NCBI RefSeq assembly: GCF_900460345.1
Contig: NZ_UHHW01000002.1
Span: forward strand, 434,001-498,000
Direction of reading: 5' to 3'
Origin: Trueperella pyogenes
Lineage (GTDB): Bacteria > Actinomycetota > Actinomycetes > Actinomycetales > Actinomycetaceae
DNA length: 64,000 bases
In this document: piece by piece, positions 8,416 through 16,474 of the stretch
How the letters are laid out: every line of letters starts with the position of its first letter
Position numbering within the stretch: the stretch's first letter is position 1
Made by a program: the position numbers and the translations under genes
Notes under the pieces: model-generated
Databases searched by the model: none
What the model was told of the DNA's origin: nothing
The model's input: only the letters and a program-made list of their open reading frames with translations

Positions 8416-10094
8416 CGTTCCTCCAGGGCGTCGCGCAGGACGTCGAGACCTACTGAGCCGATCTGCAGTGCCCGCATGTGCCAGTCCTTGAGCGAGAAGT
8501 CCTCACCGCGGGCGTGCGCCCGAGCTTCGGCGTCGGCGCGCAGCTGTTTCCAGATCCGATGGCCCACTTTGTAGGAGGGTGCCTGCCCCGCCCAGCCGAG
8601 ATAGCGGTTGAGCTCGAAGGCGAGGAAGGAACGATCCATCGCCACGTTATCCTGCAGGAACTGCCAGGCGACCGCGCGTGTCCACACGGGCGAAATGTGC
8701 TCGTACCCTCTGGGGGAAGGCTTACCGAGGTGGAAACCGATGTCCAGAACTACTCGGGTGGCGCGCAGGCGCTCGGAGTCCAGCACGCCCATGTAGTCGG
8801 CGGGGTCGTCGTGGTAGCCGAGCTCGGCCATGAGGCCTTCGGCATACAGTGCCCATCCTTCACCGTGACCGGAGTTCCAGGAGAGATTGCGTCGCCAGTC
8901 GTTGAGGGAATCTTTGACGTAAGTAGCCATGCCGAGCTGTAGGTGATGGCCGGGCACGCCCTCGTGGTAGACGGTGGTCTTTTCTTGCCAGGTGTGAAAC
9001 ACATCGGTGCCGTCCGGCACGGACCACCACATGCGCCCGCCGCGTGAGAAATCGTCCGAAGGGCCGGTGTAGTAGATGGCGCCCGTGCCTGAGGGGGCGA
9101 TCATGCATTCGAGCTTGCGCAGCGGGTCGGGGATATCGAAGTGGGCTCCGTGTAGGTCGTCGAGCGCGCGGTCGGAGGTCTCCTGCATCCAGGCCTTGAG
9201 GGCGTCCTTGCCGCGAACCTGGTAGGCCGGGTCGGCGTTGAGGCGGTCGAGTGCCGCAGGGATCGAGACGCCGTCGCCGTAGAGATCCCGGACAATCGTC
9301 TCCTGCTCGGCGACGATGCGTGCGAGCTCCGCCAGACCCCAGTCGTAGGTCTCATCGAGGTCGAGGCGCGCGCCCGTCGCGGCTCGGATTCGCGGCTCGT
9401 AGCGCTCGCGGCCGAACGCCTCGCTCGCGGCGCCGTGTGGGAGAATCTCTTCGCGCAGGAAGGCCGCGAGCTCGCCGTAGGCCGCTCTGGCCGACGCCGC
9501 CGCATCCTCCAGCAGCTGCGCGAGCTGCGGGTGTGCCCCACCCCCGCGCACGGCGAGGTCGGCGAGCGGGGAGGACGGGCCGGCCTTGTGCTCGGCCTGG
9601 TCGATGGCCAGCTCGATCTGCTTGGCCGCCGTCGGCGGGCCAGATTGGGTGCGCAGCTTCAGCGTCTCTTGCCAGCCGCGCAGCGCCTTGGGCGTGTTGG
9701 ACAGGCGGCGGGCGATGAGCTCCCAGTCCGCGGCGCTCTCTTGCGCCATGTTGTCGTAGATCTCTTGTATGCCCTGCAGCGGCGAGGCGATCACATTGAT
9801 GTCGCCGACTTCGCCGCGCTCGTAATCCTCGATCTCCGATTCGAGGCTGGCGGTGAGCGCGGCCTTGGTGATGCGGTCGACGTCGTCGGCAGGCTCGAGG
9901 GCGGCGAGCTGGCGCAGGGTGGCGAGGTGGAGGTCGTTCATCTGGCCGAGGCCCTCGGGGGAGTAGTCAGAGAAGTCACCTTCGTCGGCGCTGCCGCGGC
10001 CGAGCGCGGTGACGAGCTCGGGTGTGCAGTCGAGAAGGCTCGTGACGTATTGGTTGGAAAGCTGATCGATAGCGGTACTAGGGCGATTTGTCAT
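8412..10094 (-). CDS. DUF885 family protein, probable zinc-dependent peptidase
   Basis: 560 residues, no signal peptide, largely alpha-helical. The key motif is HEGVPGHHLQLG in the C-terminal half, which resembles an extended zinc-metallopeptidase site and is a mark of DUF885. Its exact substrate in actinobacteria is not known. It is the first gene of a two-gene unit with maf (ATGA overlap). The ATG at 10094 has no RBS but sits 6 bases after a TAGTCT box, so the transcript is probably leaderless. Confidence 0.85.
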   Translation of the reverse strand: MTNRPSTAIDQLSNQYVTSLLDCTPELVTALGRGSADEGDFSDYSPEGLGQMNDLHLATLRQLAALEPADDVDRITKAALTASLESEIEDYERGEVGDINVIASPLQGIQEIYDNMAQESAADWELIARRLSNTPKALRGWQETLKLRTQSGPPTAAKQIELAIDQAEHKAGPSSPLADLAVRGGGAHPQLAQLLEDAAASARAAYGELAAFLREEILPHGAASEAFGRERYEPRIRAATGARLDLDETYDWGLAELARIVAEQETIVRDLYGDGVSIPAALDRLNADPAYQVRGKDALKAWMQETSDRALDDLHGAHFDIPDPLRKLECMIAPSGTGAIYYTGPSDDFSRGGRMWWSVPDGTDVFHTWQEKTTVYHEGVPGHHLQLGMATYVKDSLNDWRRNLSWNSGHGEGWALYAEGLMAELGYHDDPADYMGVLDSERLRATRVVLDIGFHLGKPSPRGYEHISPVWTRAVAWQFLQDNVAMDRSFLAFELNRYLGWAGQAPSYKVGHRIWKQLRADAEARAHARGEDFSLKDWHMRALQIGSVGLDVLRDALEER

Positions 10095-10106
10095 GAGTCA
10101 AGACTA
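10095..10106 (-). promoter_or_regulatory. Leaderless-type -10 box for the DUF885/maf unit
   Basis: On the minus strand TAGTCT (10106-10101) is followed by 6 bases and the ATG (10094-10092). No Shine-Dalgarno sequence is present, and a clear -35 is not seen. Confidence 0.5.
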
Positions 10107-10200
10107 ACCCGGAGTGGTGACCAGGGGCACGTCAATAGCGATAGCATTAGGCGTGTGAGTGGCCGAGCCGATCCGCGATCGGTAGACATGGCTAACGATG

Positions 10201-10229
10201 TTGGCATTCCAGATAAAAATTGCTAGGCT
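10201..10229 (+). promoter_or_regulatory. Promoter of the adenylate cyclase gene
   Basis: TTGGCA (10201-10206), a 17-base spacer and TAGGCT (10224-10229) form a near-ideal housekeeping promoter. The expected transcription start falls at about 10236-10237, on the GTG at 10237, so the mRNA should be leaderless. This argues against the earlier ATGs at 10198 and 10231. Confidence 0.7.
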
Positions 10230-10235
10230 TATGCG

Positions 10236-10251
10236 TGTGACCCATAACACA
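10236..10251. promoter_or_regulatory. CRP/GlxR-like half-perfect palindrome over the cyclase start
   Basis: TGTGA-CCCATA-ACACA matches TGTGAN6TCACA at 9 of 10 defined positions. It covers the predicted transcription start and first codons of the cyclase. A bound cAMP receptor here would be expected to repress. It also encodes residues 1-5, so chance is possible. Confidence 0.35.
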
Positions 10252-11280
10252 GATGCTGCGGGGTCTTCCGACGAGATTCCCACCACAGTCGAAGCGCACG
10301 TGCGTCGGCTGCTCGACGGACCCGCAAAGTACCAGCTAAAGCAGGCCGCGGAACTGGCCAATATGGACACCGATTCCGCGCGCCGCTTTTGGCGTGCCAT
10401 GGGATTCCCCTACATTCAAGACGCCGAATCGCGTCTGTTCACGGAATACGACGTCGACGTCATGCGTGCCCACCAGGACATGATCAACCTCAAGCGCACT
10501 GATGAGGACACCCAAAACTCCCTCCTTCGCGCCCAGAGCCATCTGGCCGATCGCCTAGTGCTGTGGCAGTATGAAGCGCTCGTGGAGGAGGCCGAGGCTC
10601 GCCACGGGCTAGACGAACTTTCCGCCCGCTACTGGGTGCTAGACCACATCGACGACTACGAAGAATTCCTCGTCTACCAAATGAAATACGCCTGGCGGCG
10701 TCACCTGGCTTCTTTCCTGCGCCGCACGGAAGTGGAGCTGGAGAACATGCGGGCCGGCAACGACGTGATCTTGCTGCAACGCGCGCTCGGCTTTGTCGAC
10801 CTGGTGGCCTTCACGAATCGCTCTGGACAACTCTCCCCCCACCAGCTCGTAGACTTCGTCCAGACGTTCGAGTTCACCTGCCGCGACGTCATTTCGGGCC
10901 TGGGGGCTCGCGTGGTGAAAATGGTCGGAGACGCCGTCTTGTACATCGCCGACGACCTGGCCACGGGCGCCGAGGTCGTATCCGCTATTCTCGAAGCCTT
11001 GCGCGCCACCCCGAACATGCCGGAGGTGCGCGCATCGCTCGTATGGGGCGGCGTGGTCTCCCGATTCGGCGACGTCTTTGGCCCCAACGTCAACCTCGCG
11101 TCGCGGCTGTGTACGGTCGCGCCTGAGGGGGCGATCGTCGTCGATCGTTCCACTGCCGAGGCGTTGCGCGCACTCAACCCCAGGAAATATCTCCTGGAAG
11201 AAAACCTCGGCTCAGAGTTGCGCGGCATCGGTTTCATTGAGTCCGCCCGGCTGACCGTTCTCCCAGATTCATCGGACTAG
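10237..11280 (+). CDS. Class III adenylate cyclase with N-terminal regulatory domain
   Basis: 347 residues from the leaderless GTG; soluble. The N-terminal half (about 10-165) resembles the adenylate-cyclase regulatory domain of Mtb Rv1264, which is pH-responsive in that species. The catalytic domain (about 180-340) has both metal-binding aspartates (D188 in GFVDLVAFT, D232 in KMVGDAV) and the transition-state pair N286/R290 in NVNLASRL, so it should be active. It makes cAMP from ATP. The promoter 5' of it and the CRP-like site on its start suggest autoregulation (inference). It is a single gene, divergent from the DUF885 unit. Confidence 0.9.
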   Translation: MTHNTDAAGSSDEIPTTVEAHVRRLLDGPAKYQLKQAAELANMDTDSARRFWRAMGFPYIQDAESRLFTEYDVDVMRAHQDMINLKRTDEDTQNSLLRAQSHLADRLVLWQYEALVEEAEARHGLDELSARYWVLDHIDDYEEFLVYQMKYAWRRHLASFLRRTEVELENMRAGNDVILLQRALGFVDLVAFTNRSGQLSPHQLVDFVQTFEFTCRDVISGLGARVVKMVGDAVLYIADDLATGAEVVSAILEALRATPNMPEVRASLVWGGVVSRFGDVFGPNVNLASRLCTVAPEGAIVVDRSTAEALRALNPRKYLLEENLGSELRGIGFIESARLTVLPDSSD

Positions 11281-11303
11281 AGCTGCGCTCTTCCACTTTC
11301 GCC

Positions 11304-11330
11304 TTGACGGTTTCTTTACTAGGCTAAAGT
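11304..11330 (+). promoter_or_regulatory. Probable promoter of the two-component operon
   Basis: TTGACG (11304-11309) and TAAAGT (11325-11330) with a short 15-base spacer. The start site would be about 11337, giving a leader of under 10 bases before ATG 11345. No RBS is visible. TAGGCT at 11320-11325 is an alternative -10. Confidence 0.4.
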
Positions 11331-11344
11331 CCAGCATAGTTCTC

Positions 11345-12037
11345 ATGACGATTGGACGAACAGTGACAAGGATTTTGCTAGTCGAAGACGACGCGGCGAT
11401 TTCGGCTCCTTTGGTGCGTGCCTTCTCTCGCGAGGGCTATGAGGTGGACGCGGTGGGAACTGGGCGTGACGCCCTTGCGAAGATGGACGGAAATGTCGAC
11501 CTGGTCGTCCTCGATCTCGGCCTGCCGGATATGGATGGCCTGGAGGTCGCGCGCACGGCTCGATCCCGCGGTAAGGCGTTCCCGATCCTCATCTTGACCG
11601 CTCGATCCGAAGAGGTGGACATGGTCGTCGGCTTGGATGCCGGCGCGGATGACTACGTGACCAAGCCTTTCCGCCTCGCCGAACTGCTGGCCCGCGTGCG
11701 TGCGCTGCTGCGCCGGGCTACCGGTGGCGAGGGCGAAGAGATGCTCAAGGCGCAGGATGTGGCGATGGACGTGGACGCACACCGCGCTTACGTGAACAAG
11801 AAGGAAGTGCAACTGACGGGCAAGGAGTTTGACCTGTTGCGCGTGCTCTTGCGCGAGGCGGGCAACGTCGTCGAACGAGATCAACTTATGCGCGACGTGT
11901 GGGGCGCCGAAGCTGATTCGTCGACGAAGAAACTTGATATGCACATCTCTTGGCTCCGCCGCAAGCTTGGCGACGACGTGAACGCCCCGCACTACATCAC
12001 CACCGTTCGTGGAATGGGATTCCGTTTCGAGGTGTAG
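11345..12037 (+). CDS. OmpR/PhoB-family response regulator
   Basis: 230 residues. The receiver domain (about 8-120) has the acidic pair E14-D15-D16, phospho-acceptor D57 in VVLDLGLPDMDG, a conserved Thr (ILTAR) and Lys (VTKPF). The winged-helix DNA-binding domain (about 135-230) ends in the typical TVRGMGFRFE. Three bases separate it from the histidine kinase, its evident partner. Which genes it controls is not visible. A GTG at 11363 (VTRILLVEDD) is an alternative start closer to the usual family N-terminus, but it has no RBS. Confidence 0.92.
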   Translation: MTIGRTVTRILLVEDDAAISAPLVRAFSREGYEVDAVGTGRDALAKMDGNVDLVVLDLGLPDMDGLEVARTARSRGKAFPILILTARSEEVDMVVGLDAGADDYVTKPFRLAELLARVRALLRRATGGEGEEMLKAQDVAMDVDAHRAYVNKKEVQLTGKEFDLLRVLLREAGNVVERDQLMRDVWGAEADSSTKKLDMHISWLRRKLGDDVNAPHYITTVRGMGFRFEV

Positions 12038-12040
12038 GCC

Positions 12041-13357
12041 ATGCGGCGTCGCGCTATTGTGATGACGACGACGGCCGTGGGCGTGGCCGTCCTCATCCTC
12101 GGGATTCCGGGAATGATCTTCGCTGTGTCGCTCGCCTGGCAACAGGTCAATGCCGAGCTGACTGACCGGGCCACCGCAGTAGCGACGGTCGTGGACCGCG
12201 TGGCGGCGGACGACCTGCGCGTTTCGCAGAAGTTGCTCACGCGTATGGCCACCAGCGGCAATCCCGACAACGCCCACATTACTGTTGAATACCCGGATGG
12301 CACGACCGTGGTGTCGAAGACAGAGGCGCCGGCGGCGGTGATTGAGCAGTCGGTCGTCAACACCACCGGCGTGCTGGTGACGGTCGCTGTGCCACGTGCG
12401 GGCATTATCCAGATGCTCGCCCTCATGGTCGCGGCGGCGGTCGCCCTGATTTTATTGGCATTCATGGTCGGGGTGGCAGTGGCGATGAAGCAGTCGCGCA
12501 AGATTTCTGCTCCGCTGATCTATCTGGCCGCGGCCGCTGAGCAGCTCGGCGCGGGGCGCGTACGCCCACAGGTGCGCCAGTCCGGCATCGAAGAGATCGA
12601 TCTGATCGGCGACGAGATCGCGCGAAGTGCAGATCGCATGGCGGGCCGCCTTGCCAAGGAACGCCAGTTCGCTGCCGACGCCGCCCACCAGCTGCGAACT
12701 CCCCTCGCCGCCTTGTCAATGCGTATCGAGGAGATCGAATATCTCACGGACGATGAGGACATCATCGAGGAGGTGCACAAGTCTCTCGAACAAGTCGATC
12801 GGCTCACCGGCGTCGTCAGTGAGCTGATGGCAACCTCCCAGTCCGAGTCCGGGGGCACCACCGAGGCTATCTCCGTGACGCGCGCGTTTGCGCGCCAGAA
12901 AGACGAGTGGAGCAAACCGTTCGAGCGGGCCGGGCGCCAGCTCGTTTTTACGCAGGGCTTCGACGGGGTCGTGCTCGCCACGCCGGATTCCCTGTCGCAG
13001 ATCCTGGCCACCCTCGTGGAAAACTCCTTGAAATATGGGGCGGGCACGACGACGGTGTCGGTAGCCCAGGCCGGCAAGTCCGTGGTTTTCAAGGTCAGCG
13101 ACGAGGGGGAGGGGATCAGCCTGGACATCGCTGACGACGTTTTTGACAAGGGCTTTTCTACCGGCGGCTCCACCGGCATCGGCCTGGCGGTCGCCAAAGA
13201 ACTCGCGGAGCTCGATGGCGGGCGCCTGGAGCTGACTAATGCCCGAACCGCCGAGTTCACGTTGACGCTTGCCGCACTGCCGAAGTCCCTGGACCCGAGC
13301 AAGGTGCTGCCCCACGGGGCGATCATATCGATGGGGGCGCGCCGCGGACGGCGCTGA
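12041..13357 (+). CDS. Sensor histidine kinase
   Basis: 438 residues. Two transmembrane helices (about 8-31 and 122-148) flank a small extracytoplasmic loop of about 90 residues. A HAMP linker follows, then HisKA with phospho-acceptor H216 in AADAAHQLRTPL. The HATPase domain shows an N-box (LVENSLKYG), G1 (DEGEGI) and G2 (GGSTGIGLAVAKEL). It should phosphorylate D57 of the regulator just upstream. The small sensor loop has no recognised fold, so the signal is unknown. It converges on the gtrA-type gene. Confidence 0.92.
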   Translation: MRRRAIVMTTTAVGVAVLILGIPGMIFAVSLAWQQVNAELTDRATAVATVVDRVAADDLRVSQKLLTRMATSGNPDNAHITVEYPDGTTVVSKTEAPAAVIEQSVVNTTGVLVTVAVPRAGIIQMLALMVAAAVALILLAFMVGVAVAMKQSRKISAPLIYLAAAAEQLGAGRVRPQVRQSGIEEIDLIGDEIARSADRMAGRLAKERQFAADAAHQLRTPLAALSMRIEEIEYLTDDEDIIEEVHKSLEQVDRLTGVVSELMATSQSESGGTTEAISVTRAFARQKDEWSKPFERAGRQLVFTQGFDGVVLATPDSLSQILATLVENSLKYGAGTTTVSVAQAGKSVVFKVSDEGEGISLDIADDVFDKGFSTGGSTGIGLAVAKELAELDGGRLELTNARTAEFTLTLAALPKSLDPSKVLPHGAIISMGARRGRR

Positions 13358-13388
13358 GTCAGCTCACAGTTTTGTGGCCAACAGGGCG

Positions 13389-13850
13389 TCACGGCGCTTT
13401 GGTGAAAACAAAGTAGCGATAGCAGACGTAACGGAATGCCGTGCCAAGCACGAGCCCGACTCCGTTGGCCGCAATGTTATCTGCCAACTGAGAGTCGAAA
13501 CCGAGGATGAAGCGGGAGATGCCGAGGCATCCGAGCGCGATGAGCAGGCCGCCGATGTTGATCGCGAGGAAGAGGAGGAACTCGTGCCCGCGGTTCTTAT
13601 CCGACTTGTTTTTGAACGTCCACATCCTGTTGACCACCCAGGAAAAGACAATCGACGTGAATACGGACAGAGTCTTAGCGACCATCGGGGCGTCCCCCGG
13701 AAGGTTCACTGCGCCGGAGTAAGCGAGAAAGTTAAACAGGCCGACGTCGACGATATATGAGCCAAGCCCCACGGTGCAGAACTGGAGGAACTCCACCAAC
13801 CACTGGCGAAACGTTTGGCCACGAAGTAATCGCTGAGTGAGATCGTTCAC
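13389..13850 (-). CDS. GtrA-family small membrane protein
   Basis: 153 residues with four predicted transmembrane helices and the GtrA start pattern FLQFCTVGLGSYIVDVGLFNFL. GtrA-like proteins are thought to help flip undecaprenyl-phosphate-linked sugars or support polyprenyl glycosyltransferases. Its GTG start shares the G of the upstream LCP stop codon (TAGTG), so it is translationally coupled to two LCP ligases. The position favours a role in the wall glycan made by this locus. Confidence 0.85.
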   Translation of the reverse strand: MNDLTQRLLRGQTFRQWLVEFLQFCTVGLGSYIVDVGLFNFLAYSGAVNLPGDAPMVAKTLSVFTSIVFSWVVNRMWTFKNKSDKNRGHEFLLFLAINIGGLLIALGCLGISRFILGFDSQLADNIAANGVGLVLGTAFRYVCYRYFVFTKAP

Positions 13851-15178
13851 TAAAAGCTCGCAAAAGAGTTGGGGGTGAGTTTGCCATCGCGCAGGTCAAG
13901 CCAGAATTGCTTGGCCTCATCCGCCAACAGCACGGTAGAAGAACCGCCGGGACCGCGGTGGTTGAGGGAAGCGATCGGTGGCGCGCCTTTCAGGCCGTCG
14001 GGTCCAATTGTCTCGCGAAGAGCGAGTCCGGCGAAGCCAATATTCATGAGCGAGGCGTCGTCGTCCACGGTGAGGACGTCTGCCACGCTGCCGACGAGCT
14101 TGCGTTGCACGAATGGATTGAGCAGAGTGCTCGAGGACAGGGACTTGTTAATGATCTTGCCGACCACTTGCCGCTGGCGTTCAGTACGGCCAATGTCGCC
14201 GAGAGGGTCGGAGTAGCGCATGCGGGAGAAGGCGAGTGCAGTAGTGCCGTCTGCCAGGTGGCAACCGGAGGTCCAGTTCAGGCCGGAGAACTCGTCGTCG
14301 ACGTCGTAGTCCAGGCACAGTTCCACGCCGCCGACGGCGTCGGTCAAGTTCTTCACCCCGTCCATACCGATCTGGATGTAGCGGTCGATCGTCAGTCCGG
14401 TCAGTTTCTCAACTGTTTGCACGAGGTAGGCGGCCCCGCCGCGGGCAAAGGAAGCGTTGAGCTTGCCCGAGGAGGTGGACTCGGGGTAGCGGACAAGGGT
14501 GTCGCGTGGTAGGGAAACCAGTGCGGCCGGGCCCGATTCGGGCTTGTGGAGCAGCATGATGGTGTCGGCGCGATGGCCCTCGGTGGGGTCGTTGACGGCC
14601 TCACCGCGCTCATCGGATCCGACAATGAGGTAGGTGGTCCCAGGCGTAGCGGGCGCGCCCGAAAGCGCTTTGACGTGTGTCAGACGCCCGTTGCCATAGG
14701 AGTACAGATAGAACGCCCAGGAGACCACGGCGATCAAGAGAACCAGGATGACGGCGAGGATGATCTTACCTACTGGCCGCTTGCGGCGCGTGCGCGGCTG
14801 CGCTGCAGGTGTGACCGGTTGATCTTCGGCCACTCGCGCGTTTTGGGGTGCAAAAGCTGGGGGAATCGCGGGTGGCATCTGGGTGTAGGCACGAGTCGCA
14901 TCCGGTGGCGAGGTGCGTGCGCGTTCGTCGCCGGCGAAAGCCGACCTGCGAATGGGCGAGGGACGGCGCGCCGGGCCGGAGGCAGGCTCGGTACGCAGGC
15001 CGGGTTCGGGACGCGGGGTAGGCTGCTGGCCAAGGGCCGAGGGGCTGTTGACAGCGGACGGACGGCCACCGCGGTGGGGAGCTTGTGAGGTGCGCCCCTG
15101 ACCAACCGGCCGAGCGCCATCTGACGATGGCCTCTGGGCGCGTTTGCGTGGTTCAAAAGACGGTGGCTGGTTCATCAA
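13850..15178 (-). CDS. LytR-CpsA-Psr (LCP) family wall-glycan ligase, long Pro/Arg-rich cytoplasmic tail
   Basis: 442 residues. An unusually long cytoplasmic N-terminus (about 1-140) is rich in Pro, Arg, Ser and Gln; one transmembrane helix follows (about 145-167), then the external LCP domain (about 200-375). LCP marks are GSDERG, GHRADTIMLLH, SLPRDTLV and the Arg-rich RTERQRQVV. LCP enzymes move glycans from polyprenyl-diphosphate carriers to peptidoglycan. An ATGA overlap with the second LCP gene upstream and a 1-base overlap with the gtrA-type gene downstream make a tight operon. The tail could be a phosphorylation or scaffold region (inference). Confidence 0.9.
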   Translation of the reverse strand: MMNQPPSFEPRKRAQRPSSDGARPVGQGRTSQAPHRGGRPSAVNSPSALGQQPTPRPEPGLRTEPASGPARRPSPIRRSAFAGDERARTSPPDATRAYTQMPPAIPPAFAPQNARVAEDQPVTPAAQPRTRRKRPVGKIILAVILVLLIAVVSWAFYLYSYGNGRLTHVKALSGAPATPGTTYLIVGSDERGEAVNDPTEGHRADTIMLLHKPESGPAALVSLPRDTLVRYPESTSSGKLNASFARGGAAYLVQTVEKLTGLTIDRYIQIGMDGVKNLTDAVGGVELCLDYDVDDEFSGLNWTSGCHLADGTTALAFSRMRYSDPLGDIGRTERQRQVVGKIINKSLSSSTLLNPFVQRKLVGSVADVLTVDDDASLMNIGFAGLALRETIGPDGLKGAPPIASLNHRGPGGSSTVLLADEAKQFWLDLRDGKLTPNSFASF

Positions 15179-16353
15179 TCCTCCAACAACAATGCGCCGC
15201 CTACGGCCTTGCGGAATGCGTCAATTTCCTGCGGAGTTCCCTTAAGAATAGGACTATCCGTCCGCGAGCTGGTGGAAATATCGGGTAGCGGCTGGTCCGT
15301 GCGGATGGCCTGCCACACCTCGTCGGCAGCTGGAGCTGGGCGCACACGGTTGCCTGCGCTTACAAATGGCATCGTCTTGAGGTGGACATCTTTCAGTGAA
15401 AGACCGCGCAAGGAATAGATCAGGCCGCCCAGATACGGGATGGACCCGATATTGGAGGAAAGCACCACGTTACCGGCCACGTCATTGAGCACGCCGTAGA
15501 GCTTGGGAAGATCGGAGACGACGTTGAGGGAGAGCGCCTTGGCCATGATCGCTTCGACGATCTGCTGCTGGCGTCCGATCCGGCTGATATCCGAGCCGTC
15601 GCCCAGGGACTTTCGCGCGCGAGCCAAACCGAGGGCGTCTTCACCGTTGAGGGTCTGGCAACCGGCCTCCAAGCTCAGATTTGCCGCCGTGTCGTTGACT
15701 GGTTCGGACAGGCAGATGTCGACGCCGCCCAGCGTGTTGACGATGTCTTGGAAAGAAGCGAAGTCGACGACGATAAAGCCGTCGATGTAGACGCCGGACA
15801 TTTGCTCAACCGTGCGAATTGCGCACGCCGCAGCTCCCGCAACGTCACCCTTTTGCCCGCCGATCATGAAGGCAGAGTTGAACATCGCCTCGTGTTTCTC
15901 ACTCGTGCGCGTGCCGTCGCTCAGGATGCACGATGGAATGTGCACAAGCGTGTCGCGCGGAATGGAGACCACATCTACCCGGTCGCGACCAGCGGAAATA
16001 TGCATGAGCATTGTGGTGTCCGAGCGCATACCGGTGATGTACCCGGCGGCGCCGGCGCCGTCGACGTCGCTGGCGCCCTCGCGGGCGTCAGAGCCGAGGA
16101 TGAGGATGTTGAGCGGACGGCCTGCAGAGGCGTCCGCAGGCGGAGCAATGGTGGGGCGCTCGTCGGGATTGAAGTATTGGTCGACCTGGTGCACGCGCAG
16201 ATTGCCCTGCAAGTGGTAATACAGATAACCGATGGCTGAGCCTGTGGTGAGTAGCACCGCCAACAGCACAACGAGGGTGCTGCGGAGTGCGATCACGGAT
16301 CGTCCCCCGGGTGAACGATGTGATGGGCCGCGCCTGGCGGGTGCAACTTTCAT
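15175..16353 (-). CDS. LytR-CpsA-Psr (LCP) family wall-glycan ligase
   Basis: 392 residues with a short basic N-terminus, one transmembrane helix (about 24-46) and an extracytoplasmic LCP domain (about 85-300). Motifs are LGSDAREG, RSDTTMLMH, SIPRDTLVH and the Arg pair in ISRIGRQQQIV. It is a second LCP paralogue in the same operon, so two acceptor or donor specificities may exist. The ATG at 16353 has no RBS and lies 6 bases after a TAAGAT box, suggesting a leaderless mRNA. Confidence 0.9.
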   Translation of the reverse strand: MKVAPARRGPSHRSPGGRSVIALRSTLVVLLAVLLTTGSAIGYLYYHLQGNLRVHQVDQYFNPDERPTIAPPADASAGRPLNILILGSDAREGASDVDGAGAAGYITGMRSDTTMLMHISAGRDRVDVVSIPRDTLVHIPSCILSDGTRTSEKHEAMFNSAFMIGGQKGDVAGAAACAIRTVEQMSGVYIDGFIVVDFASFQDIVNTLGGVDICLSEPVNDTAANLSLEAGCQTLNGEDALGLARARKSLGDGSDISRIGRQQQIVEAIMAKALSLNVVSDLPKLYGVLNDVAGNVVLSSNIGSIPYLGGLIYSLRGLSLKDVHLKTMPFVSAGNRVRPAPAADEVWQAIRTDQPLPDISTSSRTDSPILKGTPQEIDAFRKAVGGALLLED

Positions 16354-16365
16354 AGGTCGATCTTA
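16354..16365 (-). promoter_or_regulatory. Leaderless-type -10 box for the LCP/gtrA operon
   Basis: On the minus strand TAAGAT (16365-16360), 6 bases, then ATG (16353). There is no Shine-Dalgarno. The gap to the divergent wbbL gene is only 121 bases. Confidence 0.55.
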
Positions 16366-16412
16366 TCCACGCCTCGGGCGTGAGTATATTATCTGGCGGA
16401 ATGTGCGTCGTG

Positions 16413-16470
16413 TTTAACGCTGCGACCACGGGTAGCTATGGTGATGTGGGATGATATGAGCGAAAGGAAG
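16413..16470 (+). promoter_or_regulatory. Possible wbbL promoter and RBS
   Basis: TTTAAC (16413-16418), an 18-base spacer and TATGGT (16437-16442) form a weak promoter candidate. A good RBS, AAGGAAG (16464-16470), precedes ATG 16475. Confidence 0.3.
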
Positions 16471-16474
16471 ACGG

